Numbered from the stretch's first letter, positions 1-9,811 are shown. The stretch: 64,000 nt of DNA from Pirellula staleyi DSM 6068 (GCA_945875845.1 CAMCMB010000004.1:97147-161146); one strand, 5' to 3'. Notes: a model not told the origin generated them from the sequence alone. Numbers and translations are program-made.

Positions 1-3000
1 GTAAATCCCACATTATTTGCGGTCGAGTTTGTTCCATCCAGTGTAATCGTGTTAATTTGACCCGTTCCAGCAGTACCACCAGTCGTCCCTGGATTGGCGG
101 CCCTGAAATTGAAGTCCGGGGCGGCGGCGGATTGAACAGTGTACGTTCCACTATTGATGTTGGCAAACGTGTAAGCTCCCGTCGAGTCCGAAGTTGTGGT
201 TCGTGTAATCGGTGCGCTAGATCCCGTTGGCGTTCCCGTTAAGGTGACGGCGATTCCTGCAATGCCCGGCTCCGTTGACTGGCCCGTTCCATCATTGTTG
301 CTGTCCAGATAGAGACGCCCGGACAAGCTCACTAAGACAGGCGCTGTGATCGTCGTTGTAGCAGTGGCATTGTTGTTGGTCGAAACCGAGTCATTCACGG
401 CTGTTACGGTTACGGTGTTGGTAATGTTTCCCGTTGAGGTCGAGGACGCAGTCGCGAGGATGGTGACTACCGCTGATTCGTTCGGCGCCAATGTTGGAAT
501 GACAACGTTGGCCGTGTTGTTTGCACCGGACGAAACCGTGCCCGCAGGGGTACTACCGATCAGCGATGTACCGGAAACAAACGTTACGCCGGCGGGCAAT
601 GTATCCGCAACATTCACGGATGTCGCTGTCGAAGGACCGTTATTCGTTACTGTCAAGGTGTACGTAAGTTGACTTCCGGCCAGTAGGGTGGCTGGTCCGC
701 TCTTGCTTACTGCGACATCGTTTTGCTGCGTTAGTGTCGTCGTAACGAATGCGGAATTGTTCGTGCTGATGGCATCCGTTGACGCGGAATCCGTCGTGTT
801 AATCACCGCACTGTTCACCAAGGCAGCGGTCGAGTTTGGCAATATTGCGGCTACGATAGTGATTGTGTTGTTCGTCGCGGCGGAACTCAAAGCACCCACG
901 GGGAAGATCAAGTCGTCGGGATTCGACGCCGTGAAGTCCGATGCCGATGCTGGAATGGTTATGGAGGTTCCGTTGATGGTTGCAGTGATGACTCGAAGAC
1001 CATCTGGAATATTGTCGACCACTTGAACTCCGATCGCATCGGACGGACCATTGTTGGTTGCGGTCATCGTGTAGGTGATCGTATTCCCAGAAATGGCCGT
1101 GGTCGGCCCGTTCTTGGTGACAGCTAGGTCAACGGTCCGAGGGGAGCTTGCAGCAACCGAACTGGTATTGTTGGCCGTGTTCGTTTCTAGGTTGACAGCC
1201 GCATCGGTCGCCGCAATAGTGGCTACGTTGGTGAAATTGCCGATGGTTCCATTCAATGCAACCCCAATGATGGTGATCGTGGTTTGAATTCCTACTCCGC
1301 CAATCGCAAGATTGCCAACATCGATTATGACATCATCGTTGTTCGCAGGGATTGTGTCTTGAGCTGTCGCAGGAATCGTGATGGTATCCGTTGCGTCGGA
1401 TGAAGTCACCGAAAGGATTCGAATGCCATCCGGAATGTTATCGGTCACACGAACCGTTGTGGCTGGTGAAGGGCCGTCGTTTCGAGCCAGGATCGTATAG
1501 GTGAAAGTGGAACCTGGGTTTACGATAGCAGGAGTTGCGATCGAAACCGGATTGGTTGCAATCGACTTGGTCACTACCAGATCAATGCTTCGCTGAGCAT
1601 TCGTAGCGATCTGACTGGTGTTGTTGGCAGCGTTGGAATCGCTGTTTTCCGTCAAGTTGATTGGTGCAATCGTGGCTGTGTTGGTAAAGAGACCTGAGGT
1701 CGTGGCAAGCACCACCGCAGTGATGGTGATCGTGGTTTGGTTGTTTATGCCTACGAATAGGTCTCCAAGCAAAATCGACAAATCGTCCGGATTGGAAGCG
1801 ATGGTGTCTTGCGCAGACGCAGGGATAGTTATGGTGTCCGTGACATCACTAGAGGTCGCCGTCAAAACTTGGATTCCGTCTGGCAAGTCGTCAAGAACAC
1901 GTACGGTGGTTGCTCGAGAAGGCCCGTCATTGCGAGCGACTATTGTGTAAGTAAGAGTTGTGCCGGGTGCGGCAATTGCCGGGCTGCCGGTCGAAGCTGG
2001 ATTCGTTGTAACCGTCTTGACCACAGCTAGATCGGTCACGAGCTGAGCGGGTAAAGAGAGAGCAACCGAATTTGGGAGAACGGTAAGTTCTGTTCCAAGA
2101 CCCGCAATCGTTGCGGAATTGACGATGGGACCAGGCGAGCCAGTACCTGTCGTAACGGGGAGTATTTCTGCTACGATCGTGTAAGACCGTTGCGTTACAC
2201 TGCTAGCTACTAAGGTACCCACCGAGATTGAGATGTCGTCCGGATTATCTGGCGTCGTATCGGACGCACTTGCGGGAATCGTAATGACATCGGTCGCGAC
2301 ATTGGATACCGCGCTGATGACTCGGATCCCATCTGGAAGACTGTCCAGGAGCGTGACTCCTGTCGCAAGCGAGGGACCGTCGTTGCGAGCTGTTACCGTG
2401 TACGTTATGGTCGTGCCAGTTGCGGCCACTGTCGCTGTCGATGTCTTAGCGACCGTCAAATCAAATTGAGGTACTAAGCCGATGTCGAAACTCAGATCGC
2501 TATTGGCGTTGCTGTCCCCGTCATTGATAGGTGCCCCGTTGGCATTGAGAGCAACCAGGGAAGTGACGACACCTGTACCCGCCACCGCGATCCCTTTATT
2601 CGCATTGTTAGGCTGCGAGTTTGGGGTTGTCGAACTCACGATGAAACCTGCGGCGGCTCCGCCTACCCCCAGTTGACTAGCGGGAATCACAACAAAGTAG
2701 CGACCTGGGAAAAGGTTATCGAAGGTGTAGAGGCCCGTCCCATTTGTGACTGCAGTTATAGGGAGGTTCGTGCTATCCAGGGTGGCTGCATCAACACCTG
2801 GATTGAAAATACCGTTATTGTTCGTGTCCGTGAAGAGTTGCAACGTGACTCCTGAAATACCAACCTCGGGAGTACCTGTTGAATCGAAAAGCCCATTGTT
2901 GTTTCGATCTGCAAACACCTGATCTCCAATGCTCATCGGCGTAAGATTGGCGAAGTTGCGCACAATAGCCGTTTCGCTATACGTTCCGATCATATCGATG

Positions 3001-4010
3001 ATGGCGTCTGCTGCGTCCGGCCCGGTGACTTCAAAGGTGATTGCACCCACAGATGCGAAATCCGCTCCGGTTCCGCTTCCGATCGCAAAAGTTGAGAAAG
3101 GGATATCGAGTATGGCGGAGGGGGTTGCACCTGACGTTGTTGGAATTGCAACGGTTCGCGTCGAGGTGTTTGCACCGCTATTGACCGTAACCACCAAATT
3201 GGTTCCGATCTCGCCGCCGATTTTCAGTCGGAATCCGGCGGAATTACCTGCATTGGTCAGATCAAGTCCCCCAAGCCCGTTGGTCGCAAGGACTTCTGCG
3301 TTACCATCCACTCCATCGTAGGTCAGGATGCGAGACCCGTTCGATGCTGCCCCAACATCAAAAGCCAAAAAATTGGTTGTCGACGGCGTATCCGCTTGCA
3401 TAGATACAGTTCCAGCCGTTGCATTGACAAACATGTCACGTTCTCCCCCAATGCCTTCTGCAGGCAACAGCGGCACAACCGAGAATGAAGGGTTCGTTCC
3501 GCCAAAAGAGGCCGTAATGGACTGGGCCGTTGTATCAAACGTATCGATCGGATTGACATCGGTGACACCGTTCAAATCACTAGCCGAAATGATCGCGGTT
3601 TGAACGCGCTGAGTAGGCCGTTGGATAAGCCCCGAGGCGATACTGGTTTGCGTTACGAAGTATGTGCCTGCGGTCTCTATCCTGAAACTGTATGCACCCG
3701 TGGTGACTGCCGATGTTGTCGTACCAAGCGCAACGTCATCACCGGCGCCGTTGTCGAATGTGTTGTTACCGCCGTCGCGAAATAGTGCGATGGAAACGCC
3801 CGATAACCTCGGGTCTGCTCCGTCAAGGGAATTGTCCGTTAAATCCTGAAAGACCGTTCCTGTGATGTCGGCAGCCATCAATTCTCGGCCTTCGAGCAAC
3901 TCCAGTCGCAATTTTCGCCTGTTTCGAATTTTGTTTGCGGAAGAATTACGAATTGCTCGCGAGCCGCTCAATAATTCATAAATGCGATTCAATAGGCCGG
4001 CCATCTTCAT
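1..4010 (-). CDS. Giant cell-surface protein with SdrD-like and DUF11 repeats (3' end outside window)
   Basis: The frame stays open from the ATG to the window edge: about 1336 codons with no stop, so the C terminus is missing. Near residues 34-48 is LELLEGRELMAAD, the short motif found near the N terminus of large planctomycete extracellular proteins (LEPR-XLL type). It is followed by an SdrD B-like module (GTVFQDLTDNSLDGADPR, from about residue 51), a second one near residue 362 (GDQVFADRNNNGLFDS), five DUF11-type beta-sandwich repeats (about residues 513-1230, each with a TYT(V/I/L/M)..RNDGPS-like signature), and another SdrD-like module at the edge (GRLYLDSNNDGTG). This architecture indicates a long stalk-like surface protein. 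It lies 210 bp downstream of the BBP7 gene on the same strand. A second ATG at 4004 is better spaced from the upstream GGAGA and may be the true start. The ligand or adhesion role is inference. Confidence 0.9.
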   Translation of the reverse strand, partial: MKMAGLLNRIYELLSGSRAIRNSSANKIRNRRKLRLELLEGRELMAADITGTVFQDLTDNSLDGADPRLSGVSIALFRDGGNNTFDNGAGDDVALGTTTSAVTTGAYSFRIETAGTYFVTQTSIASGLIQRPTQRVQTAIISASDLNGVTDVNPIDTFDTTAQSITASFGGTNPSFSVVPLLPAEGIGGERDMFVNATAGTVSMQADTPSTTNFLAFDVGAASNGSRILTYDGVDGNAEVLATNGLGGLDLTNAGNSAGFRLKIGGEIGTNLVVTVNSGANTSTRTVAIPTTSGATPSAILDIPFSTFAIGSGTGADFASVGAITFEVTGPDAADAIIDMIGTYSETAIVRNFANLTPMSIGDQVFADRNNNGLFDSTGTPEVGISGVTLQLFTDTNNNGIFNPGVDAATLDSTNLPITAVTNGTGLYTFDNLFPGRYFVVIPASQLGVGGAAAGFIVSSTTPNSQPNNANKGIAVAGTGVVTSLVALNANGAPINDGDSNANSDLSFDIGLVPQFDLTVAKTSTATVAATGTTITYTVTARNDGPSLATGVTLLDSLPDGIRVISAVSNVATDVITIPASASDTTPDNPDDISISVGTLVASSVTQRSYTIVAEILPVTTGTGSPGPIVNSATIAGLGTELTVLPNSVALSLPAQLVTDLAVVKTVTTNPASTGSPAIAAPGTTLTYTIVARNDGPSRATTVRVLDDLPDGIQVLTATSSDVTDTITIPASAQDTIASNPDDLSILLGDLFVGINNQTTITITAVVLATTSGLFTNTATIAPINLTENSDSNAANNTSQIATNAQRSIDLVVTKSIATNPVSIATPAIVNPGSTFTYTILARNDGPSPATTVRVTDNIPDGIRILSVTSSDATDTITIPATAQDTIPANNDDVIIDVGNLAIGGVGIQTTITIIGVALNGTIGNFTNVATIAATDAAVNLETNTANNTSSVAASSPRTVDLAVTKNGPTTAISGNTITYTMTATNNGPSDAIGVQVVDNIPDGLRVITATINGTSITIPASASDFTASNPDDLIFPVGALSSAATNNTITIVAAILPNSTAALVNSAVINTTDSASTDAISTNNSAFVTTTLTQQNDVAVSKSGPATLLAGSQLTYTLTVTNNGPSTATSVNVADTLPAGVTFVSGTSLIGSTPAGTVSSGANNTANVVIPTLAPNESAVVTILATASSTSTGNITNTVTVTAVNDSVSTNNNATATTTITAPVLVSLSGRLYLDSNNDGTGQSTEPGIAGIAVTLTGTPTGSSAPITRTTTSDSTGAYTFANINSGTYTVQSAAAPDFNFRAANPGTTGGTAGTGQINTITLDGTNSTANNVGF

Positions 4011-4150
4011 TCTCCATCTTGGGCGCGTGGCCTGAGAGGAGGCGGGCGCAGATCATTCGACCCTGCGCGCCTTCCATCTTCCATGCCAGCTGCGATACTA
4101 TTTTGAATTGTGTACATGAAGGGAGTTGTCTCGGGCACTCAACGAACTAA

Positions 4151-4180
4151 GGCTCAAAAGAATTTTCATTCGATTGAGCC
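4151..4180 (-). terminator. Weak inverted repeat between BBP7 gene and giant surface gene
   Basis: GGCTCAA and TTGAGCC arms (7 bp) enclose a 16-nt AT-rich loop downstream of the BBP7 stop. There is no clear U-tract, so it could be an attenuator or chance. Confidence 0.25.
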
Positions 4181-4220
4181 TTTGACGATGAATCGTTTTA
4201 GCTGTCCAAAAATCAGATGG

Positions 4221-5750
4221 TTACCATCGATACTCGCCACCGAGACTCAACCCTTGAATCCAGTAATCGGTTTCCTGGAAGGCAAACCTGGGGTTCAAGA
4301 ACGCAGTTTGTGTTGGATTCTCTGGCGGAAGTAGGTTTGGGTTGACGGTTGTATCGATTTGGTCCCCTGGACGGACAACGTTGCTCCAATAGAGGAACGA
4401 ATAACCGGCCGTGAGTCGTAAATGTTGCGATACTTGGTAGCCAAGCGTGGCACCCAATTCCGGTACAACGCCAAACTGATTTCGAGAATAGGTGCCAACA
4501 TTGGTGCGTTGAGCTAGCAATCCACCGCTTGCATTGGTTACGTTAGCACCTTGCGTCGTTTGCGTGTCGCCGTTGATCCTAACAGTCTGAAGCGTGTTGC
4601 CGAGCCCCATTCGCATCAGCATGTCCAGCGACCAGTATCCGCGGCGTCCCAGCCATTGGAATCCAAGCTCTGCGCCATTGAACTGATTTCGTGTGTGAAA
4701 TTTGTCATTGATGATGAAACTACCTGGGTTACCAAGGCTGAGGGATGTTAAATCCTCGCGGATCTCCAAATTTTCCTTGAGCTCGTAGAATCTCCAACCG
4801 ATGGTCGCGTCGATACGTGACTGGGATGGGACTGCGCCGCAAGCTATCGATGAGAATCCGCATTCGTTGCTACAGCAAAGCATGCGTCGAAATCGTACGG
4901 CTGCCCCGTTCAATGTCGAATCTGCTTCGGTCCGAACACGACCTGAAAGGACGTTCGGATAGGCAACTAATTCGGAATCTTGCAAACCGGTGACGGCATT
5001 GTAAAACGGACGAGCCAAGATCGGATTGCCCGTCGATTGACGGTCGAAGGATTCTGTTTTGGTACCGAATCCCAAATACTCACCTTCGACTCCAATGTTC
5101 GGATGATTGGCAAACCACCATCCAAATCGCACACGTGTACCGTTCATGCGATCGCTAAGGATATCGTTGTTTCCACCATAAAGAGTCGTTGCAAGTGGCA
5201 GCACCCCTGCGAGATTTTGTGCCGTTGGAACAGGCGAAGTTGTTACAAGTGCTGGAGTTTCCATGCCAGACTGATACCAGTTCAGGTACTCAACACTAAC
5301 CCACCCGTGCGATGGCAAGCAGATGCAGAGTTGACGACCTTCAATTCGACCTGGATTGCACAGGTCGAATCCAAAAGGACTGCCGCAACCGATGCCGCAA
5401 CGATCGCAGCCATCTCCGCCACAGGAAGTGCATCCACCTCCAATCTCGGCAAGGCCTTCGTTGGGATCATAGGGATAGGAATCGCCAAGAACAAGATTTT
5501 CCGAGGCATCCTCGTAAACGACTTCTTCTCCCACGCTGCTTTCCATCAAGCTCTGCGATACGAGACGACCGGCGGTTTTCGCGGGTCGTGGTACCGAACT
5601 GGATCTCGCGGGGATAACCGTATTTTGGGCGAAGCGGACAGGGGAGGTGCCTGCGCGATTGGATGCTTGACCTTGGCCGAAGGCATTGCCAGCAGCAACC
5701 GTCAATACGAGTAAGAGTGCGTTTAAGCGATTCACGACTGTCTCTTCCAT
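4221..5750 (-). CDS. BBP7-family outer membrane beta-barrel protein
   Basis: About 509 residues. The chosen ATG gives a clear signal peptide (hydrophobic NALLLVLTVAAGNAFG); an in-frame ATG at 5780 would add ten residues. After a low-complexity linker comes a Cys-rich cluster near residues 105-140 (GGGCTSCGGDGCDRCG) and then WVSVEYLNWYQSGMETPALV, the typical opening of the planctomycete-specific BBP7 family (Pfam PF07585). The second half has alternating aromatic strands such as IGVEGEYLGFG, GWRFYELKENLEI and LRLTAGYSFLYW, and ends in SLGGEYRW with a terminal aromatic, as outer-membrane barrels do. It probably resides in the outer membrane. Substrate or function is unknown for the family. Confidence 0.88.
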   Translation of the reverse strand: MEETVVNRLNALLLVLTVAAGNAFGQGQASNRAGTSPVRFAQNTVIPARSSSVPRPAKTAGRLVSQSLMESSVGEEVVYEDASENLVLGDSYPYDPNEGLAEIGGGCTSCGGDGCDRCGIGCGSPFGFDLCNPGRIEGRQLCICLPSHGWVSVEYLNWYQSGMETPALVTTSPVPTAQNLAGVLPLATTLYGGNNDILSDRMNGTRVRFGWWFANHPNIGVEGEYLGFGTKTESFDRQSTGNPILARPFYNAVTGLQDSELVAYPNVLSGRVRTEADSTLNGAAVRFRRMLCCSNECGFSSIACGAVPSQSRIDATIGWRFYELKENLEIREDLTSLSLGNPGSFIINDKFHTRNQFNGAELGFQWLGRRGYWSLDMLMRMGLGNTLQTVRINGDTQTTQGANVTNASGGLLAQRTNVGTYSRNQFGVVPELGATLGYQVSQHLRLTAGYSFLYWSNVVRPGDQIDTTVNPNLLPPENPTQTAFLNPRFAFQETDYWIQGLSLGGEYRW

Positions 5751-5944
5751 GTTGTGAGGCCGGAGACTCGCGTCGAACATGCCTGTTGACGCAAGTAGAA
5801 ATCTTTTACCCAGGCGGAATAATCATCCCGCTCTACGTGTATCGAACTTGCAGCCCGGATACTTGACTTGTTCCGAAAAGATTCCCAAGGAAGAAAAATC
5901 AACGCATTCTTCGCAAACCTCCTAAACGTCGCAGCCGTCAAAAG

Positions 5945-6052
5945 TAGCAGGCACGCTCCGCCGTGCCGTTCGCGGTCAAGCTTTTGCCGGGATTCTAGGT
6001 GATTCTAGGTGGACGGCACATGGAATGTGCCTACTACTTTGACTTTTTTGTC
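5945..6052. repeat. Imperfect inverted repeat, GCAGGCACG/GTGCCTACTAC type
   Basis: GTAGCAGGCACG on the left faces GTGCCTACTAC on the right, around GCTCCGCCGTGCCG and a duplicated GATTCTAGGT. A related single arm (GGCACGGCGGAGCGTGCC, then TGCTACTTTTGTCGGCTG) occurs at 36880-36916, so this is a dispersed repeat. It sits in the gap between the BBP7 gene and the Trm112-like gene. Confidence 0.6.
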
Positions 6053-6072
6053 GGCTGTCTCTAAACAGCACG

Positions 6073-6354
6073 TTAAAGAACGTTTTGCCGATTTGCCCCA
6101 AGACTCTGGGCATGCATATCGATGGCTTCTTCGGCGAGCAAACAGGGGGTCCCGTTCTCCAATAAGTAGACCCATCTACCGTTTTCGCTAACTAGACCTT
6201 GCGGCGAAAACTCAGAAACAGTACGACCCATAACGTTCAGTAGCTTTCCATCGTGGGACAACTGAACCAGCCTCGCGATGGAATCCTGTGAAGCTAGTAA
6301 TAGTGTCCCCCCCGACTGCGGGCATCGAAGATATTTTAGTATCCAATCCGGCAA
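6073..6354 (-). CDS. Trm112-like small protein (zinc ligands largely lost)
   Basis: About 93 residues from a TTG preceded by GAGGAG with 7-nt spacing; a TTG at 6369 is an alternative. The order of elements matches Trm112/YcaR-type proteins: an N-terminal ILKYLRCPQSGG (usually I-L-x-C-P-x-x-x-G), a middle GRTVSEFSPQGLVSENGRWVY, and a C-terminal LENGTPCLLAEEAI (usually I-x-x-G-I-P-x-L-L-x-x-E-A-I). Bacterial Trm112-like proteins are small partner proteins, some for methyltransferases. Only one cysteine remains at each end, so a classical four-Cys zinc site is absent; from memory this is also the case in other planctomycete members. The start codon lies 4 bp from the divergent gene's start. Partner unknown. 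Confidence 0.7.
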   Translation of the reverse strand: MPDWILKYLRCPQSGGTLLLASQDSIARLVQLSHDGKLLNVMGRTVSEFSPQGLVSENGRWVYLLENGTPCLLAEEAIDMHAQSLGANRQNVL

Positions 6355-6358
6355 AAAT

Positions 6359-7690
6359 ATGCTCCTCAAACTCGATGTACTTAAGACATTCCGTCACCCG
6401 ATTGCGGCTTTCATCGCAGCGGTTTGCATGTGTTCGATTGCAGACGCCTTTCAAGGCGAAGTGCTTCCTTCGAACAATCAAGTGCCAACGAACACTGCGA
6501 CACCCAATTCCAGCCAGCCGAATAATAGCGATGGCTTTGCAGCCAGTACACCCGTAATGACGTTTGTCGACCAAACGGGCCAACCCTACGGGCGATACGT
6601 CATCAATGAAGCGGTCCCCGTCGTCAATTATTCCTTTCAGCAGGTCACGGAGCGAATCTACATGCCGAAAACAGTGACGGAAAACAAAACCGTCACCAAG
6701 ACTCAGTATACCCCAATCTATTCGTATCAACCGCAGCTTCGGAATGTCCCTAGTTCGAACCCTTTCGCCTCTCCGAAACAGGTTTGGCAAAATGTTCTCG
6801 TCGTTCAGTATCAGCCAAGTTACATTCAAGTCAACGAGCCAGTGACTTATCAAAAGTACGAATTGCAGGATGTACCGCGAATGGTACCCGTCCTCTTAAC
6901 GCAATCGGAGCAACGCCCGCGATTCGTCGATCGCCCCTTGGGCAACACACCCAATGGGGTCAATCCAATTGCGATGTACCCGAACAATTTGTATGGCAGT
7001 AATATCGTTCAGCAAACTGCCCAGGCGGCGCAAGACAATCGCAATGCTACGAGACTTCCAACGACCCCAATAAGCTATCCAAGTTCCAATCCCGCCGGCT
7101 ACAATCCCGGCTACGCGAATCCATCGGGCCAGAATGCAAATACGATCGCGCAAGCCCCTGCGCCATACTACCCAAACACCGGAAATCTACCCGCGTCTAC
7201 CTCGAGCTACTCATCGAACGATGTCTTGCCTTCCGTCCCGGTGCCACAAAGTAATCCTAGTGGCCAAAACCTAGTCGCAAGCAATCAACCGGTTCAGCAG
7301 CCATACCCAACGTCGAATCAGCCATCTCAGCAATATCCACCGACTCAGCAATATCCACCGACTCAGCCGTCTTATTACACGAATACGGCCTTGCTCCCGA
7401 CCTTTCAGTGGCCTGCCTTTATGTCTTCTAACGGTAGCTTGTTTAGCACCGACCCGTTTAGCACCAGCAGCCGACCTCCAAGCTACGTCGCATCCAACAC
7501 GCCCGTTAGCCAGCCCTCCAGCCAGCAATACAGCCAACCCTATATATGGGGAAACAGCACCCCAGGCTCACCTGGTTTTCGGCCAAACAGCAGTCCCTAC
7601 ACGACACCCCCGCCCACCTGGGGCATGTCGCCGACAACCACCTATCGCGATCCAGTGCAAGGCGGCATGCAAGCAACCGAGCTTCGATAG
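6359..7690 (+). CDS. Secreted Pro/Ser/Gln/Asn-rich protein of unknown function
   Basis: The ATG at 6359 gives about 443 residues with a signal peptide (FRHPIAAFIAAVCMCSIADAFQG). The mature N-terminal part carries a conserved-looking segment (FVDQTGQPYGRYVINE, then VTERIYMPKTVTENKTV and QVWQNVLVVQYQPSYIQVNE) with many Tyr and Val. The remaining two thirds are low complexity, including a short tandem repeat PTQQYPPTQ near residue 325 (two exact 15-bp DNA copies at about 7336-7365). No domain recognised. The upstream frame is open to 6278, but that extension overlaps the divergent Trm112-like gene and has no signal peptide at its start. Probably exported, role unknown. Confidence 0.8.
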   Translation: MLLKLDVLKTFRHPIAAFIAAVCMCSIADAFQGEVLPSNNQVPTNTATPNSSQPNNSDGFAASTPVMTFVDQTGQPYGRYVINEAVPVVNYSFQQVTERIYMPKTVTENKTVTKTQYTPIYSYQPQLRNVPSSNPFASPKQVWQNVLVVQYQPSYIQVNEPVTYQKYELQDVPRMVPVLLTQSEQRPRFVDRPLGNTPNGVNPIAMYPNNLYGSNIVQQTAQAAQDNRNATRLPTTPISYPSSNPAGYNPGYANPSGQNANTIAQAPAPYYPNTGNLPASTSSYSSNDVLPSVPVPQSNPSGQNLVASNQPVQQPYPTSNQPSQQYPPTQQYPPTQPSYYTNTALLPTFQWPAFMSSNGSLFSTDPFSTSSRPPSYVASNTPVSQPSSQQYSQPYIWGNSTPGSPGFRPNSSPYTTPPPTWGMSPTTTYRDPVQGGMQATELR

Positions 7691-8016
7691 ACACCGCAAT
7701 GTCGTCTTCCGCCCCGAATGGGGCTGCAATATTCTAATCGTAAGCCATTCACGGGGTCAGGATTTTTGCGTAGTGGGTTCGGTTTACAGGAGTCAGAAAC
7801 CGGGGACTCGCCCCCAAAGGCACTCACTTTGGTAGTGGAACTCGCTAGAGTTCCTTGTTTCGCAGTTTCGCACTGAAATCAAAGGAAGTCTTGGCGACTT
7901 CCACTACGAATTGGAACCACTCGCGGACAAAGTGAGTACCATTTGGCTCGCGCCGCTCCGCTGCGAAAACGGCTGTTCCAAGCGAACGCCTGTCGCAACT
8001 TGCAAGAGTCAAGCCC
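7691..8016. other. Convergent intergenic region with small hairpins
   Basis: Lies between two converging genes. GGAACTC-GCTA-GAGTTCC (7837-7854) is a perfect 7-bp hairpin followed by TTGTTTC, and GGAAGTC...GACTTCC (7882-7899) is a second; either could end transcription. CGCCCCGAATGGGG at 7712-7725 also occurs near 33905. No coding potential seen. Confidence 0.5.
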
Positions 8017-9525
8017 TTATGTCGCTGCGCGAACGCGTTCCGAGAGCGCCGTTGTTTTCTCGCTGGACCCGTGCAGTAGATAGCTGCAGCCAGCCAAGTA
8101 ATGCCCTCGCCATTTCGGATCGATCGCCATCGCATCCTCAATCGCGGCCGAGCTAAACTTGTAATCATGCGAATCGGTCCCCTTGGAAAAGACGAGCTCG
8201 CGTGCCTTGCGCATCAATGGCACTATGTCTCCACCACGCTGCATGTAGGTCAAAACCTCCGTTGCTGCAGATGGCCTATCTGCTCGCACGTTATCGAAGA
8301 TCGTATCGACCAACGGAGCGACTTCCCCGCGCGACTCCAATTGGTCGAGTTTGCTATCGGGCAACTTGCCTCGACCCTTGGCAGCCATACGAAAATGAGC
8401 AAGGAACGATGTGTTTTGCAAAAGGATCCACCGCCTCAAACGATCATCGCTTACGGAGTGGAATAGTTGGTGCATGGCATTGCTCGTTGTAACAGCATGT
8501 AGCGGAACAATCTCGGGTTGTCGCATGACCAACTCTGCTGAAGCTAGCAACACTCCGTCATAAATACTTCTCGGATGTATTTGGTTATTCAGAAGTTCGA
8601 CAACCAACTTCGATGCATCCGTCGGCGATAGCTCACGAAGAGCTTCCAGAACGTCTCGACTGACGTTGGGATCCAACTTGCCTGCAAGCCACTGGGGTGA
8701 AATCGCTTCGGCCATGTCCCAGTTGGCCCGGCCCGCACGATCCGCTTCGAAGTCGTGAAGCGAAGGGTTTTCTTCGCCTGTATGGTTCAAAATAGCATAG
8801 GCCAACGATCGCATCACGGGTTCCGCGTGCTCCCACCCAATCACGTCCAACGTTCGGAAGGCGCCCGAGACGTAGATTGCTTTGTGTCCGATACTTCGGA
8901 AATCGCGAGCCGCTGAGCGTGCATAAACATCCAGGAGTTGGCTCCTCGTTGAGACTCGCGAGGCGGCGGCTGCCGCGACATCCGCGGCAGGTTCGTCCCA
9001 ATCGGTCATGGCCTGTCCGAGTGTCGCGAGCGATTTTTCGGGAGACGGCATTCGGCTGACGTTCACAGCAGGCATCGTCCAATCCCCCTCCTTCACATCG
9101 GTCGCTTGAGCGCTCTTGAAGTAATCGATCGCCCAAAGTAACGGCAGCCAGCGAGCATTATCGGAAGCTGCAATCGACGCTTGGTGTGCTGCATGGACCA
9201 CCATAACGCTGTGGAACTTGAAGCCCACTGCTGGGCGAGGTTGAACATTGCGAATCGCGGCCAAGAAAAGAGATGCGAGCAACTCACGATAGCTGGTTCC
9301 GCTACGAATGGCGTTGAGAACAACTTCAACTATTTTCTCGCGGGACGTCTCTTCGAGCAGCCTGACGAGCGGCTCAATCTCGGGCCGAAATCGAACCATG
9401 TCGGATGCCATCTTGACATCTTGCGCACCTAGTAGGGGCAAGAAAGCAGGCTGGATACCCACCATGCCTACGGCAGCGGAACTCGTCGATACCGAGAGGA
9501 ATTTTCGTCGGGACACGGTAAACAT
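8017..9525 (-). CDS. Tat-exported protein of unknown function
   Basis: 502 residues. It opens with MFTVSRRKFLSVSTSS, a twin-arginine signal (SRRKFL) followed by a hydrophobic stretch, so it is predicted to be exported folded. The rest is mostly helical and lacks a recognised catalytic motif. Repeated small-helix segments such as SYRELLASLFLAAIRNVQPRP, MVVHAAHQASIAASDNARWL and the C-terminal SSAAIEDAMAIDPKWRGHYL suggest a helical-repeat fold. His residues in MVVHAAH and NAMHQLFHS could bind metal (speculative). The gene stands alone, followed by a long gap. I do not recognise a named family. Confidence 0.85.
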   Translation of the reverse strand: MFTVSRRKFLSVSTSSAAVGMVGIQPAFLPLLGAQDVKMASDMVRFRPEIEPLVRLLEETSREKIVEVVLNAIRSGTSYRELLASLFLAAIRNVQPRPAVGFKFHSVMVVHAAHQASIAASDNARWLPLLWAIDYFKSAQATDVKEGDWTMPAVNVSRMPSPEKSLATLGQAMTDWDEPAADVAAAAASRVSTRSQLLDVYARSAARDFRSIGHKAIYVSGAFRTLDVIGWEHAEPVMRSLAYAILNHTGEENPSLHDFEADRAGRANWDMAEAISPQWLAGKLDPNVSRDVLEALRELSPTDASKLVVELLNNQIHPRSIYDGVLLASAELVMRQPEIVPLHAVTTSNAMHQLFHSVSDDRLRRWILLQNTSFLAHFRMAAKGRGKLPDSKLDQLESRGEVAPLVDTIFDNVRADRPSAATEVLTYMQRGGDIVPLMRKARELVFSKGTDSHDYKFSSAAIEDAMAIDPKWRGHYLAGCSYLLHGSSEKTTALSERVRAAT

Positions 9526-9673
9526 GATCGGATTGCTCCTGAGTTAGAAACACTTTGAAGCGTTGAGGTGCAGGTCTTTGCTCGCCTTAGGACGTATCAC
9601 CTCATCGTAGCAGACTTTCGTGCTCGGGGGTAAGGAAAGTTTCGGGTGCGGCTTGCGCCCCATGGGGAATCCA

Positions 9674-9737
9674 TGGGAGGACGAGGCTCCTGCCGAGCTA
9701 GCGACGCAATGGTTCGGCAGGAGCCTCACCCTCCCAA
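9674..9737. repeat. Perfect-arm hairpin repeat (GGCTCCTGCCGA / TCGGCAGGAGCC)
   Basis: GAGGCTCCTGCCGA faces TCGGCAGGAGCCTC, flanked by GGGAGG and CCTCCC. The same hairpin with an inverted loop is at 28789-28849, and a half copy (GGCTCCTGCCGAGCG) is near 22738. Here it lies just downstream of purH; it could act as a terminator-like structure. Confidence 0.75.
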
Positions 9738-9811
9738 GCAATGAATGAATTGGTAGGGTCACGTCGATGCAACAGAGACGTACCGCCCACAGGACTAGGC
9801 ATGACAATCGC

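Noticed and set aside
4980..5714. A 244-codon plus-strand frame opposite the BBP7 gene
   Set aside because: It is antisense to a well-supported BBP7 gene, has no family-like motif and its composition follows from the complementary strand.
6212..6853. 213-codon minus-strand frame over the secreted protein gene
   Set aside because: It is a shadow of the low-complexity secreted protein; the Trm112-like gene in another frame fits better.
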